The notes under the pieces were generated by a model that worked only from the letters and a program-made list of their open reading frames with translations, was not told the DNA's origin and did not search any database. A stretch of DNA of 64,000 nucleotides from Clytia hemisphaerica (taxonomy: Eukaryota; Cnidaria; Hydrozoa; Leptothecata; Clytiidae): assembly GCA_902728285.1 (NCBI GenBank), contig CACVBU010000259.1:392798-456797 (forward strand), read 5' to 3'. Each line of letters begins with the position of its first letter. The first letter of the stretch is position 1. The translations under genes were made by a program, and so were the position numbers. Below, piece by piece: positions 52,601 through 62,690 of the stretch.

Positions 52601-55600
52601 GCTGGCAAGAGAAAACAACGAACGAACGAAAAAGCACCGCCGTGGCAGCCATATTGAATTGTTTTTGACAAATATCGGGAAACCAAACTCGCCAAAGTTG
52701 CGACGGCTGGAAAAAAGGGGTTTGAAGGGTCATTGGGGCTTGAAGGGTCATCGGGGCTGACCAATAACAAGTGAAGTTGCATCGTGGCTTATTGCCCCTT
52801 TAATCTAAGAACAACAGAATGACAAAAGTTCAATCAGCTTAAACTAAACATTTAAAGTTTGATAAGTTCAACAACAATAATAGTTCAACAAATTTGGCAG
52901 TGGCTCCGTTGACAAATCCAATCTTGGGTAAGACTGTCGTGAAGGCTCAAAATAATAGCCTTTCCACTTTCAGGCTGAACAATTTTGGCGCTGGTTACTT
53001 ATCGTTTTTCAAGGATCAATCAAAACTCAGATCCTCAACTTGTTTGTGTCAACTTATATTGTCTCAAGATTTTGTTTAATGAAATCCGACTAGTATTACC
53101 AAGCTAATCAAACTGTTAAGCTAAGGCTTCACTGAGCAATTTTTCATGTGCGTGCAATGCAATAATTGTTGCCAATTACGCTGCACGCGCCTGAAAAGAG
53201 TTTAAGAGCCTTTTTTTTAATCTTCAGAATAAAGAAAGTCTGATACCTCACCCTCTTAGATTTTGATGAAATTTTGACCAAATGATCTATCACACAAGAA
53301 AATAAGACTCTGAAAATTTTACCTTGATATCTCAAGTAGTTTTGCAGATAATAGTGTCTCAAAGATAGGCTACTAAGCGAAAATTGAATCCTAAAAATCA
53401 AGAACTCTGGTGGGGAGCAGACTTTGAAAGCCAATGAATTTTTATTCAAGTAAATTAGAAAGCTGATTTACAGTGGATTGTAAGAACTTTTTGTAGGGAA
53501 TCAGAAAAAATCAAATTGAGTTTAAAAAATTTCCCCCGAAAATCTCTAGCACCTCCTGTAGAAGGCTTCAAACTTTGCGCAATCTGGGTTTGGAAGCATT
53601 TTTAGCTGGCTGCTGATGGTCCTTTTGACTTTTTTGAAGCAAACTTTTGACCTGGAGTGGTTTAATGGTGGGTTTTGGCCACAAAAATAATAACCTTCGT
53701 AACCTTAAAATGACCAAAAAAATTGCTATTTTGGCAGATCTGGAGCAAAATTCAAGATGGCGTATCTTTTTAAGGCAGCACCAAATTTTTTTGAAACTTT
53801 CAGCAAGGCTTTCTTTGTAGGTTTAGTTAATAGCCTCAAAAAATCTCAGTGGGCTTTTGAAGTCTCTTAAAGATATGACCGGGTGAGGTATCACACCCTG
53901 AAGACTCTTTAAAAAAATGGCTCTTACAGGGATTTTTCTAAGCACTTTTTAACTACCGTATACCGGCAAAAATACTCAATCCAAGATTGAGTTATGAAAC
54001 TCAATCCGAAATATAAAAAAAAAATTACAAGAAAAAAGTTTCAAAGCAGTTTTCTCAGAAACGCCAATTATTTGTTTTTAATCAGTAAAAAGTTTCGAAA
54101 AAGGCGATTTGATAAAATCGATCTTAGAAACACTCTTAAAAGTTTCGAAAAAAGCGAAAAAAGAAAGCGAAGAAGCAAAGAAAGCGATTTGATAAAAGTG
54201 ATCTTAGAAACACTCTTAAAAGTTTCGAAAAAAGCGCTTTGATAAAAGTGATCTTAGAAACACTCTTAAAAGTTTCGAAACAAGAATCGCAAAATTGCGA
54301 CTAAATATTTCCTTAAAAATGAAGGTCATTATTGACATATATAAAAAGGGATAATTAGCCTTAGTAAAAGAAAGGTGAGAGTTACAAGTTACGTGATTCT
54401 AAAGGTTCCTCCAAGTTCTTGTTTACGACTATGAGAATCAAACAAATACAATTTTGAAATTGAGATGTAATTGCCTTCAATAACAAGGAAGTTTTTATCA
54501 ATAATGTCATATTTGTCAGAAAGTATTTCAACAGAAAAATCAACTTGTCCAATGACAGTGATATCAAAGTAATTATTTTCAAAAATAATCCGAGGAAGCT
54601 CATAATTTAACAAAAATCTTTTAATTCCAGTATTTTTATAAAACTGGGTCTCCTTTGTAAAAAATGATCTAGATCATAATCTTTCCAAATATTAACACAA
54701 CAAACTTTTGTCCAACATATTGAAAAAAATGTGTTAGTAGCACACTGCTTACACGCAGTCTCTCCAAACATTTTGTGTGCCTGATTAAAGTTACCTTGGA
54801 TTGTTTTTTCAAAAGTCATTTTCAAAAATCTTAGCGTTTTATTAGCAAGAGCTTTAATCGTGAGAAAATAATATTTTAATCCACGAAAGTGGTAAAAAAT
54901 ACTTAGAGAAAATGGTACTATGAAAGCCCATTCTATACTCCTAAATGATAGTTGAAAGATCAGCAGTTGAGAGGGTTGATTAAAATAGAAATCAAAGCAC
55001 ACATAATGAAGTATACATATATATTTGTCCAGAAAGAATTGGCATGTTGTTTGCTTTGTTTTGGTGTTTAAAAATATGTACTTATCAGTCCTAAAAAAAA
55101 TACAAATTTGAATATAACGAGGGCAATAAGTCTGGTTAAATGTTACTTTATTCACAGGATTTAAGGATTACTGAAAAAATACTACTGCAGATGAACTAAA
55201 CTAAAAAACTAAAACAATAAATTTACATTACGACAAAGTAAAAATTTATCTTTAATAGCAACAAAAAAAAATATGCCTCAAAGTTTTAAAGCATTTAAAT
55301 AGCTTTAAACAGAGCTAGTCAGAGCTTCAATTCAGTTCAGTAGGTATAGAGAATTCAAGATTTGAAAACAGACACTGCATTGGTTTACAAGACTAGAGAA
55401 AGATGTCAACCATCCACACGGTTCATGAAAAAAATAAAGGTTCTCTTTTTTTTGGTAATCAATTCCAACAAACAACAATCAAGATACCCTAACAGGATCC
55501 CACGGTGTAAACATTATCAACCAACAAAACCCACACCACCAAAATTGTAAAAATAAGTCAATATAATTTCTACGACAATTTCTCGTAAAATGTTTTTTTT

Positions 55601-58600
55601 CCAACATTCTGATACCAATCTGCAATCATGACTGGAGTCATCATGTGTAGAGTGACTGTGTATAACAACAAAAGTTATTGAAGTTATTGAAAATCATCCC
55701 ACGGTCATGGTGAAGCTAAAGGTTTATCAACCAAACAAAACTGACGCCAAGTCAAATCTGTCGATTAAAAATTTCCATAAAAATTACAATCGAAACTTAT
55801 CTCATAAAATGCTTTTTTCAACATTCTGGAGGTGCTCAAAGTTAGAGGTATCATATGTAGAGCCAAGCAATACATGAAAAGTCATTTGCTATCCCATTTG
55901 CCATGAGATATGAGTCAAGAAATCAAACAAAAACCAACAAATCAAAAAACCAACAAGTCTCTTCACATTTCATGTCACATTGAATCGTGTTTTTATGGGG
56001 TAACCAGAAAGTCAATCCACAAGAACAGCCATCTTCCTTTATTATGGAGTGTTCCAAAACTATTGGTAGGTTGTTTGGAAGTAAAGAAACCCACACAGTT
56101 TGATTTATTTTAAAGATTTAACTTGAAAACAAAAAAAAACTGCATCTTTCTAGCAAAAACTCATGTTTCAACCTGCTACATAACAATTGCCAGTCGGGTC
56201 TGCTACTAACATGTAATAGTTTTATTATAACCGGGCTTGAGAATCCGTAAGGAAGTTGTAACATATATTATATATATAGTTTATCAGTTGGCTTGAATCA
56301 TGATACATTACTTATATTTCACTGGATGCATTTTTCGCTGTGAAATTAAAAACAGGCGTCGGTCAGGGTGTACGGAAGGCGTTTTGACACGGGAAATTAT
56401 TATGACGGAGAAAGCCCGTTTTAATAAATATTTCCCTTTTGGAAAGCGGGAAATATTTAAAAAGCGATTCGATAAAAGTGATCTTTGAAACACTCTTAAA
56501 AGTTACGAAGAAAGCGATTTGATAAAAGTGATCTTAGAAACACTCTTAAAAGTTTCGAAAAAAGCGACTTGATAAAAGTGATCTTAGAAACGCTCTTAAA
56601 AGTTTCGAAAAAAGCGATTCGATAAAAGTGATCTTTGAAACACTCTTAAAAGTTACGAAGAAAGCGATTTGATAAAAGTGATCCTAGAAACACTCTTAAA
56701 AGTTTCGAAAATAGCGATTCGATAAAAGTGATCTTTGAAACACTCTTAAAAGTTTCGAAGAACGCGATTTGATAAAAGTGATCTTTGAAACACGCATAAT
56801 TCGATAAAGAATAGAGTAAGAGACAGGGGTGTATGTGAGATTTGTTCTCCGAAAACAAAACATGGTGAAAAGTTCAGTCCCCACCATTTTTGAAGGAGAG
56901 ATCCCATTCAAAATTTACGTTTTCTAGTTTCGAATGTTTTTATTTTGTACATGTTCAAAACCAATCGAACACGAAAATCATTAGAAAAACTATTGACAAT
57001 GACTATTACTAATGCTTTTCGAGCGACTTTCTTTTCCAAAGCGTTCGTTATAAACGTAGAATTCGACTCGTTTAGGTTTATGACAAATGTTTTAAGAAGG
57101 TAGCGTTCGTCACTAGCGTTTACTACGAAAACTTGCACGTTTTTCTTGATTAAATGAATTTTTAAGAGAATCCTCATTATTACTTGTAAATTCTTTTGTA
57201 GATTTTTTCATAAAAAAAACAGATTTGTTGTTATTCCTTCTTTCGCTTTTGCCACAACTCTTTCTATTTACCTAATCGGCCCTTTTTACGCCGGCCCTTA
57301 TTGGCGTTATTTTTGGGCTCGTGCGTGGCGTGATTAAGGGCCGTAAAATGGGCCAAATCTTTCTATTTTTACTTAAGCGGCGTTAATGTATTCACTTTTT
57401 TGCTGAAAAAATTGCCTTTTTATGGCGTTGCAGAAAAGATCGCAGAGAATTTGACCTGGCTACACTCATTTTCACTCATTTCGCCTGAAAAAATTGCTCA
57501 GTGTAGCCTTAGCTATAAGGTCTCTTATTTTAAAAACTTTTTTCTTTTATCTACCTTTATAGGGGGCAGGCTTCGGCATAAGAAAAAAGATGACGTGCGA
57601 TCGTCGCACGCCTAGATTAAAATTTTGAGCCATTTAGACGTGCGATGGCATGCGAACGTTTTAAATAAAAATTAGTTATTTTATCTCTCATTAGAAGGTG
57701 AGACAGGGTATAAAAGATTCATTTAATATAATTTTAAGAGTTTACATAGAAGCTTTCTTATATCAAAGATTGAATAAAACAGAAAAACGAATTAATTCGA
57801 GAGGAAAAAGCGTTTTCATAAAATATCAGATTAAAAATGTGTTTCTCTTTGCGATATGAAGTAAAATCCCCATCCCCACTGAATCTTCTGACTTGAAAAC
57901 GAAAGAATTGAAATCCCCAGCAATAAAGAGTATGGGATTATTAATCCCCGTCGAGTTTTAGTCCGTTATTTTTACCCCCACTGGCTGAAAAAATCCCACC
58001 GGGTCTGTGAGAAGGGGGTGTCTTTAAAAAGATCGATAGTTATACAGGGAGAGTGAGTGCACATTGAACAATATTAATTAAATATGCAAAAGTTGTTTAT
58101 CAAAACGCTTTATTAAACAACTACATTCCTATCTGTTTGAAATTCAAAATAGAAGATAAATGTCTAGACTTGTAAAATGTAAAAGGAATTTTTTCGCATG
58201 TGCTACTCACTTGTTACTCGTTACTAAAGATAATAAAGATGTGCAATGAACCAAACATTTGTTATGACCTAATAACCAGAGAGAAAGAAAAATTACTCAG
58301 CAACAATTAACGAAGAAATTTTCTCTTCGGCAAAAAGGCAAGCAAATAAGGGAGTTTCTTCTTTTATGATGCCAGAGAGAAAAGCGTGGAAAGATTGAGA
58401 AAGAAACATTCTTTTTTAAAGAAGTTTTTCTGCAAGTGCGATGCATTGCACGCCTGAATTGATTTTACATATTTACTAGTGCGAATCGCACGCCTCAGTG
58501 CCTTTGGGGTGCGTGTGGAGGTGTGCGCGTGCGATCGCACGTCTCATATGCCGAAGCCTGAGGGGAGTTTGTACTTTTATGGTGTGATGGGATTGGCCCT

Positions 58601-61093
58601 TTTTTAGTACTGTATTACAGGATTTGACGAAAAAAAGACAGGAGAACAATATTTTAAAATCAGACTGTGACGGTATTTGGCCTTATTTTTGTCATTGTGC
58701 CGGTATTTGAACCTGTACAAACCGGTGTGACGGTGTTATTATTATTCAGCAAAAATTGAAGGGAAAATGGTATTTCGAACCCCTACAACCCCCCTTTATA
58801 TTTTAAGAAATTTGTGAACAACGTTTGATTAATTTTACATATCTCAATTAAAAATTAAAGTTTGATTGGTGTGATTAATCTTGTATAGGTCTGTAGTAAA
58901 ATACACATTTTAAGTAGCTTGTGAGTTATATTGATTGCGGTGTTCTTGTTGTCTAGTGGTAGCATGAACCAAAAGTACCTTTAATGTGAAGGTTTTCCCA
59001 CTTGGGACTTTAGCACATTTCAAAATCTTTCATGCCCTTTTAGCGTCTGGTCATCAGACGCTGCCCCTCCTGAAATTACTAAGATATTGGTAAAAACAGC
59101 CTTTTTAATGGAAAAAAGCTGGAAAAGTGCCCTTTTTGGCCACCAACAGGCGCTGTCTTGCCTTTCTAAAAGTAACATGGCCTGGGTATTGTTCAGTATT
59201 GTAGATTTCATTGCAACCTAAAGTAACATTGATTGATCATTGAGCTTTTTTGTTTCAGCTCAAACTTTTGGAAACAAAGAAAAAAGCTGACAAAGGAGAG
59301 GAATTGAATGATGATCAGAAGGTAAAAAGATTTATTTTGCAAAATTATAACCCAGTTTTAAACTTTTTGTTCAAAAGCAGGTTTAAAATCTAACACCTTT
59401 GCCTCCATAATGATTTTCTATTCTCTAATTTTTATAGATTGCCCTCAAAAACTTAGAAGCTGTTGACTTTGGTTTGGAAGCTGTCAAAGATGTTCGGAAA
59501 CTGATTTCAGCCTTGGAAGGAGAGGTTTGATTGTCATTGCATTTTAAAAAAAGATATCTTCTGAAATTGTGAATCTTATCAAAAACTGTTGAAAGCTCCT
59601 TTCAGTTGATGTTGAGTCTTTCAAAGTTTTTTTTCTTACTTTCTTTTTAGTACGCTAAGCTTATTAAGAAAGACCAGAAAAGGCAAAAACAAGAGCAAAA
59701 GGATGCTTTGGAAAATCGTAGCCAAAAGTATGTTTTTGATGTTGTTGACGCACAAGCTATTCTTGGAGAAATGACTGAAGATGTTCGACCTGATTTTCTT
59801 GCCGGAGCTAATGGTGCTTGTTTACTAACTGAGACTGAACTCGAAAACTTAGATGGGATTTATGAACTTATTAACCCTGCATCCAGTGAAGAGAAAAGCA
59901 AGAAGCTTTCCGAACGATCTAGAACTGCTGGTCAGCATCTTGTATCTTTAGTTGAAGGCAAAAACTCAGCTGCTGTTGAAGAAGTAACTTACAAGGACAT
60001 TAACGATATTTTACAAAAGATTAAAACATGTGGATATTTTGACAAAGAGTCTTCTGAATCCCCTGCAGCTGTTGAAGAGACAGAAGCATTGAGTGAAGAA
60101 CAGAAGCCAGTTGAAGCTGAAGTGGTTGCAGAGCCTGAACCAGAAACTCCAGTTGCCGAAGAATCTCCAGTTCAAGAGGTACCTCATAAGTTATGGTTCA
60201 ATTTCCCAAGCAAAGATTTCTGTGGAAAATTTAGTTTAAGATGATCAAATTCTAAAATGGCATTTTTCTTCCATTTCATCAGGGTAAGGCTCCTTTTGCC
60301 AATTGGAAAAAACATTTTGACAGCCATTAAAAGTAAAAGTACACTGAAAATTTATATCTATTCACTTACCTTAATTAAATATTTTTCAGCTTTTCACTTT
60401 ACCCAGATCCATCATAACATAACAATTTTTAGTGTGGGATATTTCCTAATTTTCATAGGTAGTTGAAACTGCACCAGTTGAAGTTGAACCAGTAAATGGT
60501 GTTGATCTTCCACCAGAAGTCCAAACTACTCCTGAAGAGGAAGGAATCAAGTTCATGGGAGAATCAGAAATATCTGCAGGTAATTGACACTCTATCCACC
60601 ATGATCATATGTTATGATAATCCTTTTTATTAAGCGTATCGTGTATGAAATTCTCGTCCGAGAGTTACCTCAGATTTGGAGTAACCAAAATTTGCATAAA
60701 TTTACATAATTTCGTCACATCCAATCAAAGAAAGAAAAAAATGAAGTCCTTGCTGGTCCTTGTGCTGTTGTTTTGATAATTATCAATTTTCATTCATTGA
60801 ACAAAGAAAAAAAGAAGTCATTGTATTGCTATGACGGATTATCAAAAAGAAAAAAGAAAAGATGGTAAGTTGGGACAGAAATATTTTAGATGATGTGATG
60901 CGTGCTGCCTAAGTAAATACTGGTTGATTGACTTTTGAAAATTTATCTTGTATTGTGATAATTATTTTACTTTCAGCTGTTCAAGAAGCTCCATTGAACC
61001 CTGTATCTCCCGAGTTTGTTCCAAGAAAAATGCAAAACCCAGCTGAAGATGGTTTTGAAGGTGGTGAAACAAACAATTCTGATTGGCAACAAA
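49661..61093 (+). CDS. CAPRIN: Caprin (cell-cycle-associated RNA-granule protein), 3'-partial
   Basis: Caprin binds RNA and partners such as G3BP and FMRP in cytoplasmic RNA/stress granules (family knowledge). Exons: 49661-49789, 59259-59321, 59438-59524, 59651-60178, 60459-60579 and 60977-61093, in consistent phase, about 348 residues. The start MPSASSKP resembles vertebrate caprin-1 MPSATS. DKKLRNLEKRR with a charged helical region, AVDFGLEAVKDVRKLISALEGE, KKDQKRQKQEQKDALENRSQKYV and LTETELENLDGIYELINP follow the HR1 and dimerisation region order. An acidic stretch (AEPEPETPVAEESP) then leads to EFVPRKMQNPAEDG. The expected C-terminal RG/Q-rich part lies downstream and probably outside the window. 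The first intron is 9.5 kb and repeat-filled. Confidence 0.92.
50348..50695. mobile_element. MITE, about 350 bp, in caprin intron
   Basis: Inverse arms: gttgggtatttaagataaaaac with aattattgctcttttcgg on the left; ccgaaaagagcaataatt with gtttttatctttcttaaacacccaa on the right (left pair written as read). Confidence 0.65.
51230..51300 (+). repeat. Possible tRNA-derived SINE head, decayed
   Basis: An A-box-like ctagcttggtaatcattga and a B-box-like gggtttggatcccatct lie about 35 nt apart. No clean cloverleaf can be drawn, so a tRNA gene is unlikely. Confidence 0.25.
51540..52320 (+). repeat. Tandem satellite, about 180-bp unit, 5 copies
   Basis: The word tactttaatatacttgatcaatttcc, or a close variant, recurs at about 51546, 51723, 51907, 52083 and 52263, steps of about 176-184 bp. 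Each unit includes ataattatctccaagtc, aacgtaactgccagtgaaaa and gcaagtctagaaaaaa. It lies in the first coding intron of caprin. Confidence 0.9.
52515..52652 (-). CDS. Candidate small protein, 45 aa, hydrophobic, nested in caprin intron
   Basis: The start ATG is in CAATATGGCTGCC, a YY1-like context common at housekeeping starts. The peptide begins MAATAVLFRSFVVFSCQLLF, contains one hydrophobic segment (about residues 5-32) and ends KEDTTLELDY with TAG/TAA-type stop at 52515. Upstream on its strand (52660-52800) G+C rises and two 18-bp repeats with AGGGTCA words plus CCAAT-type words (52732, 52759) are seen. It might also be the first exon of a longer spliced gene. Family not recognised. Confidence 0.3.
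   Translation of the reverse strand: MAATAVLFRSFVVFSCQLLFIQSLYFVEVAFKLITKEDTTLELDY
52800..54099. other. Caprin intron, nothing recognised
   Basis: A/T-rich stretch without recognisable gene or repeat structure, apart from scattered short open frames that look like chance. Confidence 0.4.
54100..54290 (+). repeat. 50-bp minisatellite, short array (3 copies)
   Basis: Copies of gcgatttgataaaagtgatc with agaaacactcttaaaagttt start at about 54105, 54185 and 54235. The first two are separated by an extra ~30 bp (aaaaaagcgaaaaaagaaag-like). Same unit as 56461-56800. Confidence 0.85.
54382..54840 (-). pseudogene. Decayed cysteine-peptidase-like ORF (QC...N / DSHS motifs), probably transposon-derived
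   Basis: The upper frame (within an open frame 55155-54607) reads IQGNFNQAHKMFGETACKQC, ATNTFFSICW and DLDHF. After a one-base frame change at the T-run near 54665-54672, the other frame reads FLLNYELPRIIF, NFLVIEGN and LYLFDSHSRK, with stop at 54382-54391. The order Gly-x-x-Cys-x-x-Asn followed ~120 residues later by Asp-Ser-His matches papain-like peptidases of the type found in many animal mobile elements and related to the large-tegument deubiquitinase fold. Recognition is from memory; a function here is unlikely because of the frameshift. Confidence 0.45.
56461..56820 (+). repeat. 50-bp minisatellite, exact period, 7 copies
   Basis: The word gataaaagtg starts at 56471, 56521, 56571, 56621, 56671, 56721 and 56771, i.e. 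every 50 bp exactly. Two unit types alternate: gattc...atctttgaaa...gttacgaag and gattt...atcttagaaa...gtttcgaaaa. The same unit forms the short array at 54100-54290. Confidence 0.95.
57567..58560. mobile_element. hAT-like DNA element, 1 kb, CAGGCTTCGGCATA ends
   Basis: The ends CAGGCTTCGGCATAAG and the inverse TATGCCGAAGCCTG, each followed inward by GTGCGATCG..GCACG-type words, give arms of about 45 bp. No perfect target duplication (agggg on both sides at best). 57860-58020 inside is a CCCCACTGG-family copy. No transposase was seen. Confidence 0.6.
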
Positions 61094-61238
61094 GTAATAC
61101 TCATTTTCTTATTCAAGTGAAGTGAAGACAGGGCTATAAACCCATTTCAAGCTTTTTAAAGGTTTATGGGGCATCGAAGCCATGTAAAGTTTTGTCATTT
61201 TGATTGCTTTGGTTTTGACTGTGGGATGGATGATTGTG
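61094..61238. other. Start of caprin intron after last visible exon
   Basis: The donor gtaata follows 61093. No later caprin exon was recognised up to 64000. Confidence 0.35.
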
Positions 61239-61718
61239 CTCTTTCAGAAAATGTCCGTACATGGGGGGTAGCGGTAAATTTGCTCTGTCCGGGGGGTAAT
61301 TTAGGTTGTCCAGGGGGTAAATCACTGAAAATTGTTATATCCTCTACCCCCCCCCCATATTAAATTTTTGGACCTACACCGGTGGAGGTCCTATAAATTA
61401 ACCTGTGTTTGTTCGTTCGTTCGTCTGTTACCAACTTCTCTCAGGATTGAATCATAGGAATTATTTGATTTTTGGTACAAAGGTGCAAAATGGTGGGTGG
61501 CCAAAATGTGACGGAGCCCGATTTTCGAAAAAAAATTTTTGGCCAATATGGGCCAAAAAAACGGCTAAAAAACGGGTTTTTTCGACTTTGTGAAAAATTG
61601 GATCATTATTTTTTTCTGATTTTTTGTATGAAAGTAGGGTACCATCATAGGTAAAAGATGGCTCAAGCAGATTTTTGCAAAAAAAGTTTGTTGGCTCAAA
61701 AAAGGCATGTTTATCTAT

Positions 61719-62147
61719 CAGGGTTCAGACAGACCCTGGAAAACCTGGAAAACCTGGAAATATGATAAATTTTCAGAAAACTCAGGGAAACTCAGGGAAA
61801 CCCAGGGAAAAAATTTTTTTTTCCCAGTTTGCTCAGGGAAACTCAGGGAATTTTATTTTTTGAAGAATGAATGGAAAAAACAGATTTAAAAGTTTTTTTA
61901 GTATTAAAGTGTTTATTCATATGCAGTATTTGTAGCTTTAATTTTTACCTTAGGTTTACCATTTGATTTGTGTGCCTTTTGTTTAAAGATACATCTCTTT
62001 TGACTCTGCTTAGTTTTTATGGTTTGCTTGATACTCAGGGAAAAAATAGCTAAAATGAGGAATTTCTCAGGGAAAAAACCTTTGAAAATTGATTAAAATT
62101 CAGGGAAACTCAGGGAATTTTATTTTCGAAGGTCTGCCTGAACCCTG
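61719..62147. mobile_element. hAT-like MITE, CAGGGTTCAGACAGACC ends
   Basis: The ends CAGGGTTCAGACAGACC and the inverse GGTCTGCCTGAACCCTG bound 429 bp full of cagggaaa words. The homologous uninserted unit near 63255-63275 shows the likely empty site. Confidence 0.7.
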
Positions 62148-62189
62148 ACTATGTGAATCACTATTCTCAACTTCAGTTGAGCTATAATC

Positions 62190-62690
62190 TGAGAATGTCT
62201 GTATGTATGTCTGTATGTCTGTATGTCCGTCCGAAAACTTTAGGGCAGGCTGGACACTTCAAAAAAGGTCGGATTTGGCTGAAATTTGGCACACTTGTTC
62301 CTTGGGTGAATATCTGGGGGTGTTTTTTTCATTTTATGAAAATTTTGATTTTTGGGGCCTGGGGACAAGTTTTTCGCCAAAACGAGGCTAAAACTTTGGG
62401 GCAGCCTGGACACTTCAAAAAAGGTCGGATTTGACTGAGATTTGGCACACTTGTTCCTTGGGGGAATATCTGGGGGTGTTTTTTTCATTTTTTGAAAATT
62501 TTGATTTTTGGGGCCTGGGGATGAGTTTTTCACCAAAACGAGGCTGGCAGCCTGGACACTTCAAAAAAGGTCGGATTTGGCTGAAATTTGGCACACTTGT
62601 TCCTTGGGTGAATATCTGGGGGTGTTTTTTTCATTCTTTGAAAATTTTGATTTTTGGGGCCTGGGGACGAGTTTCAGCCAAAACGGACAA
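62190..62690 (+). repeat. Microsatellite gtctgtat, then three ~150-bp tandem units
   Basis: atgtctgtatgtatgtctgt leads into units starting at 62245, 62401 and 62547 (steps 156 and 146). Each has gcaggctggacacttcaaaa, ggcacacttgttccttggg and ttttggggcctgggga. Confidence 0.85.

Noticed and set aside
54607-55155. 182-codon ORF as a complete gene
   Set aside because: Only its C-terminal ~65 codons look protein-like, and they continue in another frame; the N-terminal part is Phe/Ile/Tyr-rich, as expected of chance A/T-rich reading.
56461-56820. Regular 50-bp spaced repeats resembling a CRISPR array
   Set aside because: The units are contiguous with no unique spacers, and the genome is eukaryotic; this is a minisatellite.
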